From assembly GCF_003386535.1 (NCBI RefSeq), contig NZ_QTTN01000019.1, positions 58,131-122,130 of the forward strand: a DNA stretch of 64,000 nt, given 5' to 3'. Each line of letters begins with the position of its first letter. The first letter of the stretch is position 1. Made by a program: the position numbers and the translations under genes. The notes beneath the pieces are model-generated. The model was not told where the DNA came from and searched no databases. It was given only the letters and a program-made list of their open reading frames with translations. Shown piece by piece: positions 49,288-59,212 of this stretch. The stretch comes from Paenibacillus taihuensis (GTDB lineage Bacteria > Bacillota > Bacilli > Paenibacillales > Paenibacillaceae).

Positions 49288-50844
49288 GTGGCAGCTGTGG
49301 AATTTTTTCTTCGTTTATACAAGTTACTAACACACCGCCAAGTTGTCATGCTGCGGCAATCCAGAGAAGACCATACCCCGGACCGCGGCACCGTTGCTGC
49401 GGGACTGAAAGAGAACCTGGCTGTGCTTCAGTCCATATTCAGCAAAGCTCCGGATCTGATTATCCGCTCGTTCATCTATAAGCAGTCCGGCCAGCGAGCG
49501 GCGCTCGTCTATCTGTGCGGCCTCGTGGACAAAAATTCGATCAACAACAACGTGCTCTACCAGCTCATGTTCGAGCCGATTGACGAGAGTCAGCATATGA
49601 CGAATTTGCCGATCACAATCGGCGATCTGAAATCGACGCAGCAGTGGAGCCAGATCGAGCTCATGCTCCTGGAAGGGCATAGCATCCTCTTCCTGGAAGG
49701 GGCAGAGCTCGCATATTCCCTCGATACGCAAGGCTGGCCGCAGCGCGCGATATCCGACTCTCAGATCGAAGCATCGCTGAAGGGGGCGCACCAAGGCTTC
49801 ATCGAGTCCGGCTGGCAGAATGTCGCGCTGCTGCGCCGCATGCTCAGTACGCGAGAGCTCAAGATGATTGAGCTCTATGTCGGCAGCCGGGTCCGCTGCA
49901 AAGTGACCATCCTGTACTTGGAGGATCTTGCGCTGCCTGAGCTCGTTCAAGAGCTGCACAATCGTTTAATGGAGTTAAACATTGACTGTGTCCTGAATAC
50001 CGGCGAGCTTACAGAGTACCTGGAGGATCGGCCGTTCTCGCTGCTGCCGCAGTTTATAACAACGGAAAGGCCGGATACCGCCGCATCGCAGCTCCTTCAA
50101 GGACGCATATGCGTTGTCGTGGACCGCTCATCAAGCGTTATGATCGCACCGGTAGGCATTGCTGCCTTCTTCCAAGGGGTTGATGATTATAGCACCCGTT
50201 GGCCGGTTGCGACATTTATGCGCATTCTGCGTTTCGTTGCCTGCTTCATTGCGGCATTCCTTCCGGGGATCTACATCGCTTGTATCTCTTTTAACGTGGA
50301 AGTCATTCCGCTGGATCTGATTTTGTCGATCGGTCAGTTCCGGGCAGCTGTTCCGTTCCCGCCATTACTTGAAGCGCTCCTCATGGAGCTCATGCTGGAA
50401 ATGCTGCGGGAAGCCGGCGTTCGCCTGCCTGCGCCAGTCGGGCAGACCGTCGGGATCGTGGGAGGTATTGTCATCGGACAAGCAGCCGTGCAAGCGGGGA
50501 TTGTTAGCAATCTGATGGTCGTCGTTGTCGCCTCGACTGCGGTTGCGTCGTTTATCTTGCCTAACTTCGATATGGCCGCGGCCATTCGGCTGATCCGGTT
50601 CCCAGTCATGTTCATCGCTTCCATGTTCGGCATCATTGGAATTGTGGCATGTTTCATGACGCTGATTATCCATCTCGTCCAGCTGCGCTCGCTGGGGGAG
50701 TCATATAGCACGCCGATCGCACCGGTGCGCATCAAGGATTGGAAGGATGTGTTCATCCGTATGCCGCTCTGGAGCATGAAGAATCGGCCAGATAGCATCC
50801 GATCCCTGCAAAAAACGAGAATAGGCCCGAAAAGACGTCTTTAA
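49288..50844 (+). CDS. Spore germinant receptor subunit A (GerA family)
   Basis: A 518-residue membrane protein starting at GTG 49288 (GAGGGA upstream). A soluble N-terminal domain (about residues 35-290) contains LKENLAVLQSIFSKAPDLIIR and DRPFSLLPQF. It is followed by about five membrane segments (about 300-470) with the family's RPDTAASQLLQGRICVVVDRSS and PAPVGQTVGIVGGIVIGQAAVQAGIVS. The A subunit combines with B and C to sense germinants in the inner spore membrane. It is the first gene of the classical A-B-C operon here; the stretch 49140-49287 before it shows no gene. Confidence 0.95.
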   Translation: MAAVEFFLRLYKLLTHRQVVMLRQSREDHTPDRGTVAAGLKENLAVLQSIFSKAPDLIIRSFIYKQSGQRAALVYLCGLVDKNSINNNVLYQLMFEPIDESQHMTNLPITIGDLKSTQQWSQIELMLLEGHSILFLEGAELAYSLDTQGWPQRAISDSQIEASLKGAHQGFIESGWQNVALLRRMLSTRELKMIELYVGSRVRCKVTILYLEDLALPELVQELHNRLMELNIDCVLNTGELTEYLEDRPFSLLPQFITTERPDTAASQLLQGRICVVVDRSSSVMIAPVGIAAFFQGVDDYSTRWPVATFMRILRFVACFIAAFLPGIYIACISFNVEVIPLDLILSIGQFRAAVPFPPLLEALLMELMLEMLREAGVRLPAPVGQTVGIVGGIVIGQAAVQAGIVSNLMVVVVASTAVASFILPNFDMAAAIRLIRFPVMFIASMFGIIGIVACFMTLIIHLVQLRSLGESYSTPIAPVRIKDWKDVFIRMPLWSMKNRPDSIRSLQKTRIGPKRRL

Positions 50845-50861
50845 AAGGTGATGATGTAATA

Positions 50862-51968
50862 ATGGATGCAGCTCTGAAACCAAGCAAAAGCAATCGAATT
50901 ACAACGCTGCAGTTCATACTCATCATACACAGCATGCAGCTTGGAGTCGGCATCATCTCCATGCCGAAGGACGTTGCCGATGTTAGCGGAACAGACGGCT
51001 GGATCGCGATTATTCTTGGCTGGATTCTCTCGACCGCTGCCAGCCTGATTATCGTGCAGGTCATGAAGAAGTATCCGGATGGCTCGATCATCGATTTAAT
51101 CGAGCATTATTTTGGCAAATGGATCGGGAAGCTTGCTATGGCCCTTTTTGCGGTCTATTTCCTCTTGTACGCGTACTTGATTTTTGACCGTATGGTGCTG
51201 CTCACGCAGAGCTGGATCATGCAGCAGACCCAATCGTGGGTCCTGATGCTGCTATTCGTAATACCGGCTTACATGCTTATCAAAGGAGGCGTCCGCGATA
51301 TCGGACGGTTCGCGGAGATTACGTTTTTTGCCTCCATTTGGATGGTATTTGTCATCTCCACTTTGTTTAAAGACGGCAACTGGCTCCACCTGCTCCCCGT
51401 GCTTAAGGAAGGCTGGTTGCCAGTGATACGCACGGTTAACACGACGATCCTCTCGTTCCTTGGCTTCGAGTGTATTTTCTTCATCTACCCGCATCTGGAG
51501 AAGAAGCAATCGGCTTCTAAAGGCGTTATTATTGCGAATACATTAACGATGCTCATCTATCTGTTCATCACGATCATTTGTTTTCTTGTATTTAGCCCGG
51601 ATGAAATTACGTTCTTTAACGATGCGGTCATATCCGCAGTGAAGATTATCGAATTTAGGTTCATTGAACGATTCGACCTCTTGATCCTTTCTATTTACTT
51701 GATGGTCATCGCCAAAACATGGATTTCGGCTCTCTTCATGTCGGTATACTGTACAAGCAGACTGATTGTTGGCAAGTACTACGTGCACGCCGGAATTTTT
51801 CTCGTTGCGATGGTTATCACAAACTACGCTTTGAACACTGGCTGGAATGAAAGTATTGAAGCATCAGGCTATTTCAGCAAAATAGGATTTGCTGTCGCTT
51901 TCATCGGTCCAGTCTGCTTATGGCTTGTCCTTCTGGTGATGTCGCAATTCAAGAGGTGGCAGACTTGA
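50862..51968 (+). CDS. Spore germinant receptor subunit B (GerB, APC-type)
   Basis: A 368-residue membrane protein with about ten segments, beginning TTLQFILIIHSMQLGVGIISMPKDVAD, the amino-acid-permease-like GerAB opening with GVGI. In GerAB proteins this unwound helix lines the germinant-binding pocket. It lies 17 bases after the A subunit and its stop overlaps the TTG start of subunit C. Which germinant it senses cannot be read from the sequence. Confidence 0.94.
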   Translation: MDAALKPSKSNRITTLQFILIIHSMQLGVGIISMPKDVADVSGTDGWIAIILGWILSTAASLIIVQVMKKYPDGSIIDLIEHYFGKWIGKLAMALFAVYFLLYAYLIFDRMVLLTQSWIMQQTQSWVLMLLFVIPAYMLIKGGVRDIGRFAEITFFASIWMVFVISTLFKDGNWLHLLPVLKEGWLPVIRTVNTTILSFLGFECIFFIYPHLEKKQSASKGVIIANTLTMLIYLFITIICFLVFSPDEITFFNDAVISAVKIIEFRFIERFDLLILSIYLMVIAKTWISALFMSVYCTSRLIVGKYYVHAGIFLVAMVITNYALNTGWNESIEASGYFSKIGFAVAFIGPVCLWLVLLVMSQFKRWQT

Positions 51969-53089
51969 GCCGCGCAAAACGTACGATGCTGCTGCTAATC
52001 TCGGTCAGCCTTCTGCTAACCGGCTGCAAGGACCGGTTGAATCTTGAGAATGTGACGCTCATTCTCATGGAGGGCGTAGATCTGGATAAAGACAATCACT
52101 TGCTCGTTTATATGTCCAGTCCAGTCTTCAGCAAGGAAGCGAAGAAGAAGAATGAAGAGACGAAAGTAAAGGCGATATCCCCTCGTGACGCTCGCGGTTA
52201 TTTTGAAGCGAAAGTATCCGCGCTGGTTAGTACAGGCAAGCTCCAAAACCTGCTGATCGGCAAGAAGCTGCTGCAGCACCCGTATTGGTACAAGCTGTTG
52301 GATGTATTGTTTCGCGATGCCAAAGTGAGGTCGAATGCACGGATCATTATGGTCGACGGCGATGTAGATGACGTCATGTTCTTCGAGCCTGAAGACAAAC
52401 GCAGGCTTCCGCTGCATATTGCGAAACTAGTCGATACGGCTCACGAGCGAAATCTTGTTGAAACGACAACACTGTTCACAATGCAGCGACAGATATACGA
52501 GAAAGGCGTCACGCCGTATATTACGGAACTGCGAAGAGAACCTGGAGAGATTCGGTTAATGGGCACCGCGCTTCTCAATAAGGAAGGCAAGTACGTCACA
52601 TCGCTGAATATCGTGGAGAATGAGCTGTTACAAATCTTACAGGATGAGAAATATCAAGACTTGACGCTAACGGTCGTTCTTCCGGAGAAAGATAAGCCCG
52701 GCACGGTTTTTCATATGGGAACGGTTAGTTTCTATGTGAAGAAAGTGAACCGTAAAATAAAAACCTCCTATAGGGGCGGGCAGTTCCAGTTCACCTATGA
52801 AATTGGGCTTCCCATTCAAATCACGGAGCGATTATTTGATTACAATGTCAAGGACGATGCGCATAAGCTTGAGCAAATGATCAATGAGCAGCTGAATAAG
52901 CAACTTAGAAACCTCTTACAGAAGCTCCAGAAGAATAAAGTCGATCCGATCGGTCTGGGTTTGTTTGCTCGGGCATTTGAGTATCGCAATTGGAAGAAGG
53001 TCCAGAACGATTGGCCGGAGGCTTTTGCAAAGGCGGAGATTCATGTGAACGTGCATACGAGCATTAAAGATTATGGCGAGATCAAATAA
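51965..53089 (+). CDS. Spore germinant receptor subunit C (Ger(x)C lipoprotein)
   Basis: A 374-residue lipoprotein starting at TTG 51965, overlapping the B stop (TTGA), with AGAGGTGG six bases upstream; the frame from 51920 has no site. The signal RTMLLLISVSLLLTGC has the lipobox LTGC, so Cys near residue 20 is lipidated. The rest (about 21-374) is the Ger(x)C alpha/beta fold: RLNLENVTLILMEGVDLDKDN at the start and a long helical C-terminus (LEQMINEQLNKQLRNLLQKLQKNKVDPIGLG). It completes the receptor on the outer face of the inner spore membrane. Confidence 0.94.
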   Translation: MSRAKRTMLLLISVSLLLTGCKDRLNLENVTLILMEGVDLDKDNHLLVYMSSPVFSKEAKKKNEETKVKAISPRDARGYFEAKVSALVSTGKLQNLLIGKKLLQHPYWYKLLDVLFRDAKVRSNARIIMVDGDVDDVMFFEPEDKRRLPLHIAKLVDTAHERNLVETTTLFTMQRQIYEKGVTPYITELRREPGEIRLMGTALLNKEGKYVTSLNIVENELLQILQDEKYQDLTLTVVLPEKDKPGTVFHMGTVSFYVKKVNRKIKTSYRGGQFQFTYEIGLPIQITERLFDYNVKDDAHKLEQMINEQLNKQLRNLLQKLQKNKVDPIGLGLFARAFEYRNWKKVQNDWPEAFAKAEIHVNVHTSIKDYGEIK

Positions 53090-53098
53090 AAAATGATG

Positions 53099-53133
53099 GC
53101 CCAAACCACACTTCCATTGTGCAGCTTGGGCCC
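53099..53133. terminator. Bidirectional terminator between gerC and RNase J
   Basis: GGCCCAA (53099-53105) pairs with TTGGGCC (53125-53131), with further pairing in the loop (CACA/TGTG). The flanks are A-rich upstream and T-poor downstream, so termination is clearer on the minus strand. Confidence 0.6.
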
Positions 53134-53141
53134 TTATTGGT

Positions 53142-54809
53142 CTAAATATCCATGATTATCGGCAGGATCATCGGCCGCTTCTTCGTCTTCGCGTAGAGGA
53201 ACTGCCCAATCGACTCTTTCAAGCTTTGCTTCAAGCGGTTCCACTCGTTCACATGCTCTTCTTGCAGCCGGGCAATCGCATCAGCGGCGATTTTGCTGGA
53301 GGCAGACATCAGATCCTCGCCTTCACCTCTGGAATAGACGAAACCGCGGGAGATGAGATCTGGTCCAGAAAGAACCGTGCCGTCTGCCTTGCTTCTCGTG
53401 ACAACGACAACGATGATGCCGTCTTCCGACAGATGCTTGCGGTCTCGGAGCAGCATGCTGCCTACGCCGATTCCGAGGCCATCTACCAGCGTATTGCCCG
53501 CACTGATTTTGCGACGCTGTACAGCAGAGTCCGCTGTAATGTCTACGACATCGCCCAGATTGATGATGAAGACTCGTTCCTGTTCTATGCCCAGAGACTC
53601 AGCTAACAAACGATGCTGGTACAGCATCCGGTACTCGCCATGAATAGGAATAAAATATTTAGGCTTCATAAGCGTCAGCATCAGCTTCAGCTCCTCCTGG
53701 CTGCCGTGTCCCGAGACATGCAGCCCTTTGCCTGGACCATAAATGACTTTGGCGCCGAGGATGAACAAATTGTCGATAATCCGCGCGACAGCCCGTTCGT
53801 TGCCTGGTATAGGGGAGGAAGCGAGGATAACCGTGTCGCCGCGATTGATCTTGGCATTGCGGGCGCTTCCGGTCGACAGTCGTGCAAGAGCGGCCATCGG
53901 TTCCCCTTGGCTGCCGGTACAAAGGATCGTGACCCGGTGCGGCTTCATCTTCATCGCTTCATCGATCTCAACGATTAGTCCGTCGGGAACCTGCAGATAA
54001 CCGTGCTCTGCGGCGATTTCGACGACGTTGACCATGCTCCTGCCGAGCAGCGTGACTTTGCGATCCGTCATCGCCGATGCATCTATAACCTGCTGCAGGC
54101 GATTCACGTTGGAGGCAAAGGTCGAGACGATAATTTTCTGCTTCGCCCGCATGAACGCTTCCATCAGATGCTCGCCGACTTGATTTTCCGAAGGGGTAAA
54201 TCCAGGACGCTCCGCATTGGTGCTCTCTGAGAGCAGTGCAAGAACGCCTCGTTGCCCGATTTCGGCCATGCGGTGAATATCAGGCGATTGCCGGTTAACA
54301 GGGGTCAGATCAAACTTGAAGTCTCCGGTATGGACGACCGTGCCTAGAGGCGTATCAACGACAACGCCCAAACAATCCGGGATGCTGTGGTTCGTTTGAT
54401 AGAAGCTTATGGTAAAAGCGCCGAGCGTAAGTATGGAATTCGCATCGATTCGTGCAGATACGGTATCCCGGAGAAGCCCATGTTCCTTCAGCTTCACGTC
54501 GATCAGGCCTAATGTCAGCTGAGTCGCGTAGATCGGCATGTTGAGCTGCTTTAGGATGTAAGGGATGCCGCCGATGTGATCCTCATGCCCATGCGTGATA
54601 ATTAATGCGCGTACTTTGTCTTGGTTTTCCTTCAGGTAGGCGATGTCGGGAATAATCAGATCGATGCCCAGCAAGCTTTCGTCGGGAAATTTGGAACCGC
54701 AATCGATGACGATGATGTCGTCTTCATACTGAATGCCATACATGTTTTTGCCAATTTCGTAAACGCCGCCAAGCGCAAAAACGGACAGTGTCTGGTTCAT
54801 TTCGGTCAA
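53142..54809 (-). CDS. Ribonuclease J
   Basis: A 555-residue metallo-beta-lactamase/beta-CASP ribonuclease. The zinc motif ITHGHEDHIGG (about residues 70-80), FYQTNHSIPDCLG and VVHTGDFKFD complete the active site. The beta-CASP part has LSESTNAERPG and SGHGSQEELKL, and PKYFIPIHGEYRML carries the last His. The frame reaches 54827, but AGGAGGT sits eight bases before TTG 54809 (LTEMNQTL), making TTG the likely start; ATG 54800 is less well spaced. RNase J has 5'-3' exo- and endonuclease activity in mRNA turnover. Whether this is J1 or J2 cannot be fixed; the active-site residues look intact. Confidence 0.93.
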   Translation of the reverse strand: MTEMNQTLSVFALGGVYEIGKNMYGIQYEDDIIVIDCGSKFPDESLLGIDLIIPDIAYLKENQDKVRALIITHGHEDHIGGIPYILKQLNMPIYATQLTLGLIDVKLKEHGLLRDTVSARIDANSILTLGAFTISFYQTNHSIPDCLGVVVDTPLGTVVHTGDFKFDLTPVNRQSPDIHRMAEIGQRGVLALLSESTNAERPGFTPSENQVGEHLMEAFMRAKQKIIVSTFASNVNRLQQVIDASAMTDRKVTLLGRSMVNVVEIAAEHGYLQVPDGLIVEIDEAMKMKPHRVTILCTGSQGEPMAALARLSTGSARNAKINRGDTVILASSPIPGNERAVARIIDNLFILGAKVIYGPGKGLHVSGHGSQEELKLMLTLMKPKYFIPIHGEYRMLYQHRLLAESLGIEQERVFIINLGDVVDITADSAVQRRKISAGNTLVDGLGIGVGSMLLRDRKHLSEDGIIVVVVTRSKADGTVLSGPDLISRGFVYSRGEGEDLMSASSKIAADAIARLQEEHVNEWNRLKQSLKESIGQFLYAKTKKRPMILPIIMDI

Positions 54810-54890
54810 AACGGTTACCTCCTGCACAAGTATTAGCGTTAATGTTTGAAAGAACCAGCCCTGTTATGTATTTTTCCGCGATTCTTATTA

Positions 54891-54919
54891 TTGAGTTGCG
54901 TGTCGCTTGACGCTATAAT
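54891..54919 (+). promoter_or_regulatory. Sigma-A promoter of the ABC-F gene
   Basis: TTGAGT (54891-54896), a 17-base spacer, and consensus TATAAT (54914-54919), 52 bases before the ATG at 54971. Confidence 0.72.
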
Positions 54920-54970
54920 ATAACGTGGAAAACTGTGAAAATCTAAAGTCTAAGCAGAAAAGGTGCAATC

Positions 54971-56527
54971 ATGAGCATATTAAACGTAGAACGACTTAGC
55001 CACGGCTTCGGCGATCGGGCCATCTTCAACGATGTTTCGTTCCGTCTGCTGAAGGGCGAGCATATCGGACTGATCGGCGCCAACGGCGAAGGTAAATCCA
55101 CATTCATGAACATTATTACAGGAAAGCTTCAGCCGGACGACGGTAAAGTCGAATGGTCCAAGCGGATGCGTGTCGGCTACCTGGACCAGCACGCGGTGCT
55201 GAACAAAGGAATGACGATCCGCGATGTACTGAAGGGCGCCTTCCAATACTTGTTCGACATGGAACAAGAGATGAACGACATGTACGGCCGCATGGGCGAG
55301 GTAACTCCCGAGGAGCTCGAGCAGATGCTTGAGGATGTCGGTACGATTCAGGACACGCTGACGAACCAGGACTTCTACATGATCGACGCGAAGATCGAAG
55401 AGACGGCTCGCGGTCTCGGCTTGACCGATATCGGTCTGGAGCGTGACGTTCATGACCTCTCAGGCGGTCAGCGGACGAAGGTTCTGCTCGCCAAGCTGCT
55501 TCTCGAGAAGCCGGACATTCTTCTCCTTGACGAGCCTACGAACTATCTCGACGAACAGCATATTGAATGGCTGAAACGTTACTTGAACGAATACGAGAAT
55601 GCTTTTATTCTCATCTCTCACGATATTCCGTTCCTGAACAGCGTTATCAACTTGATCTACCACATGGAAAATCAAGAGTTGAACCGCTATGTCGGCGATT
55701 ACGACCACTTCATGAACGTGTACGACATGAAGAAGCAGCAGCTGGAGTCCGCGTTCAAGCGCCAGCAGCAGGAAATTGCGGATCTTAAAGACTTCGTTGC
55801 CCGCAACAAAGCGAGCGTTGCGACGCGGAACATGGCGATGTCCCGTCAGAAGAAGCTGGATAAGATGGATGTTATCGAGCTTGCGAAGGAGAAGCCGAAG
55901 CCGCAGTTCAACTTCAAGGATGCACGCACATCCGGCCGTCTCATCTTCGAAACATCGGATCTCGTGATCGGCTATGACTCGCCGCTGTCGAATCCGCTGA
56001 ACCTGCGGATGGAGCGCGGTCAGAAGATCGCGCTTGTCGGTGCCAACGGTATCGGTAAGACGACGCTGCTCCGCAGCATTCTCGGCGAAATTCCGGCGAT
56101 CTCGGGTTCCGTACAGCTTGGCGAGACGCTGCACATCGGCTACTTCGAGCAGGAAGCGAAGGACGCGAACTACAACACATGTATCGATGAGATCTGGAAT
56201 GAGTTCCCTTCCTTCAATCAGTTTGAAGTACGTGCTGCGCTTGCGAAATGCGGCCTGACGACTAAGCATATCGAGAGCAAAATCGCTGTGCTGAGCGGTG
56301 GCGAGAAGGCGAAGGTCCGTCTGTGCAAGCTGATCAACCGTGAAACGAATCTGCTCGTACTCGATGAGCCGACGAACCACTTGGACGTCGATGCGAAGGA
56401 TGAGCTGAAGCGTGCTCTCAAGGCATACAAAGGCAGCATTCTGATGATCTCCCACGAACCGGAGTTCTATCGCGAAGTTGTAACGGAAGTATGGAACTGC
56501 GAGTCATGGACGACGAAGACGTTCTAA
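54971..56527 (+). CDS. ABC-F family ATPase (YkpA-like)
   Basis: A 518-residue soluble protein with two ABC domains: Walker A GANGEGKST (about residues 36-44) and GANGIGKTT (about 357-365), signatures LSGGQRTKV and LSGGEKAKV, Walker B LLLDEPTNYLD and LVLDEPTNHLD. Between them is a helical linker (about 240-310) with the basic RNKASVATRNMAMSRQKKLDKM. Length and linker match Bacillus YkpA, a translation-related ABC-F factor. The C-terminus is short (WNCESWTTKTF), without the extension of resistance proteins. Confidence 0.92.
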   Translation: MSILNVERLSHGFGDRAIFNDVSFRLLKGEHIGLIGANGEGKSTFMNIITGKLQPDDGKVEWSKRMRVGYLDQHAVLNKGMTIRDVLKGAFQYLFDMEQEMNDMYGRMGEVTPEELEQMLEDVGTIQDTLTNQDFYMIDAKIEETARGLGLTDIGLERDVHDLSGGQRTKVLLAKLLLEKPDILLLDEPTNYLDEQHIEWLKRYLNEYENAFILISHDIPFLNSVINLIYHMENQELNRYVGDYDHFMNVYDMKKQQLESAFKRQQQEIADLKDFVARNKASVATRNMAMSRQKKLDKMDVIELAKEKPKPQFNFKDARTSGRLIFETSDLVIGYDSPLSNPLNLRMERGQKIALVGANGIGKTTLLRSILGEIPAISGSVQLGETLHIGYFEQEAKDANYNTCIDEIWNEFPSFNQFEVRAALAKCGLTTKHIESKIAVLSGGEKAKVRLCKLINRETNLLVLDEPTNHLDVDAKDELKRALKAYKGSILMISHEPEFYREVVTEVWNCESWTTKTF

Positions 56528-56543
56528 TATAGGTGCTTTTGAA

Positions 56544-56602
56544 GCAGCTCTGATGATCTTGCCTGGCCTGTTCGGCTAGCGTTCATCGGGGCTGTTTTTT
56601 TA
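56544..56602 (+). terminator. Terminator of the ykpA-like gene
   Basis: CAGCTCTGATGA pairs with TCATCGGGGCTG (G-U allowed), and TTTTTTT follows. A second weak hairpin (CCTGGCCTGTTCGG) lies in the loop. Confidence 0.75.
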
Positions 56603-56700
56603 TATGCAAATATGAAATTAAGGTAAGCGGCGCGGAATCGCTTGACGGTCCTTCGGATAAAAAGCTACATTGTCAATATGTGGAGAGGGGGACGAGTGAC

Positions 56701-59118
56701 TTGAAACTTCAATATGACAGACCCGCAACCGTGTGGACGGAAGCGCTTCCAGTCGGTAATGGATGCCTTGGCGCTATGATCTATGGAGGTGTCGAGCAAG
56801 AAGAGCTGCAATTAAACGAAGATACATTATGGTCGGGGTTTCCAATTGACGGCACGAACCCGCGTGCGCTTGAAGTGCTCCCAGAGGTGCGCAGACTGGT
56901 CGCTGAAGAACGTTATGTCGAAGCGGACCAACTGTGCAAGGAAATGATGGGACCGTATACGCAGTCCTACCTGCCATTAGGCCATCTGCGGCTTACATTC
57001 GAGTATGGTCATTGCTATACGTCGTATGTGCGTACATTGGACTTATCGGTAGGAGTCTCACGTGTCCAGTATTCGATAGGCTCCGTAGTTTATACGCGCG
57101 AGACCTTCGCATCCCACCCAGACGGTGTCATCGTGATGCGACTTGAAGCAAGCGAGCCAGGGCGCCTGTCGTTCCGCGCGCAGCTGGATAGCCTGCTCCG
57201 TTACGAGACGAAGGGAGACGGCAGCAGCTATGTCATCGCTGGTGTAGCGCCGGAGTATGTTGCACCAAGCTATTATCCGGTGGATAATCCGATTGTTTAT
57301 GCGGAGAATCCTGAATCGTCGCGGGCAGTCGCTTGGCATGGCGGGCTTAGCGTTAATCTGGGAAATGACGGCGGCTCGTGGTCAATTGATGCGAACGGGC
57401 TTCATGTTGCGGGAGCAACGACAGTTACGCTTTATTGGAGCGCGGCGACAAGCTTCGAGCGGTTTGATCTGGTGCCAGGCAGCGGAGGCAGGCAGCCGGG
57501 ACTTATTGTTGCCGCAGCGTTGGAAGCGGCAGCTGCGTTGTCTTATTCGGAACTGCGCGAGCGGCATGTTGCCGATTACCGGTCGTTATATGAACGGGTG
57601 GAGCTTAAGCTTGGTCCGGCTGCTGCACCAACCGATATGACGACAGATCGTCGCATTACCGAATTCGGAGCGAAAGATGCTGCACTTGTGGAGCTGCTCT
57701 TCCAGTATGGGCGATACTTAATGATCGCGAGCTCACGGACAGGGACGCAGCCGGCGAACCTGCAAGGCATCTGGAATAAGGAGACGCGGCCGCCTTGGAG
57801 CAGCAACTATACGCTGAACATCAATACCCAGATGAATTATTGGCCAGTGGAAAGCTGCAATTTAGCGGAATGCCATGAGCCGCTGCTCAGCTTTATTGGC
57901 AATCTGGCGGTGAAAGGTGCGCGAACCACGTCAATCAATTATGGAGCGCGCGGCTGGACGGCGCATCATAATACGGATATTTGGGCTGGCGCTGACCCGG
58001 TCGGGGATTATGGTCAAGGAGATGCGAGCTGGGTGAGTTGGCCGATGAGCGGTGTATGGCTCAGTCAGCATCTGTGGGAGCATTACGCCTTTGGCCGTGA
58101 TGAAGCTTATCTGCGTGAGCATGCGTATCCGATCATGAAGGGAGCAGCGCTGTTCTGCCTCGATTGGCTGATCGATAACGGTGAAGGCATGCTCGTGACG
58201 AGTCCGTCAACTTCGCCGGAGCATAAGTTCCAGACCGCGGAGGGGGTTGCAGCCGTAAGTGCAGGTGCTGCGATGGATCTGGAATTGATCTGGGACTTGA
58301 TCACGAACTGTCAAGAAGCAGCGGCAGTTCTAGGTGTTGATGAGGAGTTAAGCGCCGAATTGGCTGCCGTGAAGGAGCGGATGAAGCCGCTTCAGATTGG
58401 CAGACATGGTCAGCTGCAAGAATGGACGCAGGGCGATTTCGAGGATGAAGATATGCATCATCGTCACGTATCGCATCTGTTCGGCGTGTATCCTGGCAGA
58501 CAGCTGACGGGGGAGGATGAGCCGGAGCTGTTTGAAGCCGCGAAGCGCTCGCTTGAGCGGCGCGGCGATGAGGGAACGGGCTGGAGCTTAGGCTGGAAAA
58601 TATCGCTTTGGGCCCGATTCGGCGACGGGGACCGTGCGCTGCGGTTAATCTCGAACTTGCTAACGATCGTTCGAGAGAATGATCCGCTCCGCTATCATGG
58701 CGGCGGCGTCTATCCGAACTTGTTCGATGCGCATCCGCCGTTTCAGATTGACGGTAATTTTGCTGCGACAGCGGGTATTGCGGAGATGCTGCTGCAATCG
58801 CATCAAGGCGCGCTGCAGCTGCTCCCTGCGCTGCCAAGCGCGTGGCCGTCCGGCTACGTTCGTGGCCTGCGCGCACGCGGCGGATTCGAAGTCAGCCTCC
58901 GCTGGGAGGAAGGCCGCTGGACGGAGGTCGAAATCATTTCAACTAGCGGTGAACCGTGCACCGTTGCGATGAATGAGCAAGATGGTCCTGCTGCTCTGTT
59001 GTCGGTGAAGGTGAAGACAGCGGTTGCCGGAAGAGAAGTGCCAACGCGTGTTGTTGACGGCAATCGGATCGTCTTTGATACAATTGCTGGCGAAGGGTAC
59101 GTGCTGATGCGCGTATAA
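56701..59118 (+). CDS. GH95 alpha-L-fucosidase-like glycoside hydrolase
   Basis: An 805-residue cytoplasmic enzyme starting at TTG 56701, with AGAGGGGG upstream; an in-frame GTG at 56680 precedes the site. The opening [19 protein letters not shown] and [14 protein letters not shown] are the GH95 N-terminal beta-domain signature. The (alpha/alpha)6 barrel shows [31 protein letters not shown] (Asn-type catalytic region), [33 protein letters not shown] (catalytic acid region) and [23 protein letters not shown]95 enzymes release alpha-1,2-linked L-fucose or related L-galactose. No signal peptide is present, so it acts on imported oligosaccharides. Confidence 0.93.
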   Translation: MKLQYDRPATVWTEALPVGNGCLGAMIYGGVEQEELQLNEDTLWSGFPIDGTNPRALEVLPEVRRLVAEERYVEADQLCKEMMGPYTQSYLPLGHLRLTFEYGHCYTSYVRTLDLSVGVSRVQYSIGSVVYTRETFASHPDGVIVMRLEASEPGRLSFRAQLDSLLRYETKGDGSSYVIAGVAPEYVAPSYYPVDNPIVYAENPESSRAVAWHGGLSVNLGNDGGSWSIDANGLHVAGATTVTLYWSAATSFERFDLVPGSGGRQPGLIVAAALEAAAALSYSELRERHVADYRSLYERVELKLGPAAAPTDMTTDRRITEFGAKDAALVELLFQYGRYLMIASSRTGTQPANLQGIWNKETRPPWSSNYTLNINTQMNYWPVESCNLAECHEPLLSFIGNLAVKGARTTSINYGARGWTAHHNTDIWAGADPVGDYGQGDASWVSWPMSGVWLSQHLWEHYAFGRDEAYLREHAYPIMKGAALFCLDWLIDNGEGMLVTSPSTSPEHKFQTAEGVAAVSAGAAMDLELIWDLITNCQEAAAVLGVDEELSAELAAVKERMKPLQIGRHGQLQEWTQGDFEDEDMHHRHVSHLFGVYPGRQLTGEDEPELFEAAKRSLERRGDEGTGWSLGWKISLWARFGDGDRALRLISNLLTIVRENDPLRYHGGGVYPNLFDAHPPFQIDGNFAATAGIAEMLLQSHQGALQLLPALPSAWPSGYVRGLRARGGFEVSLRWEEGRWTEVEIISTSGEPCTVAMNEQDGPAALLSVKVKTAVAGREVPTRVVDGNRIVFDTIAGEGYVLMRV

Positions 59119-59153
59119 CGATTATAACTCTTACAACACTCATAAGAAGAAGT

Positions 59154-59203
59154 AAGGAGCATGGCCTCTCTCGGTTAGCGAGATGAGGCCATGCTCCTTT
59201 TTG
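59154..59203. terminator. Bidirectional terminator between fucosidase and SgrR-like genes
   Basis: AAGGAGCATGGCCTC (59154-59168) pairs perfectly with GAGGCCATGCTCCTT (59185-59199), with TTTTTG after it. Confidence 0.88.
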
Positions 59204-59212
59204 TTTCAATGA

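Noticed and set aside
55460..56455. 331-codon minus-strand frame opposite the YkpA-like gene
   Set aside because: Antisense shadow of a conserved ABC-F gene without ribosome site or domain.
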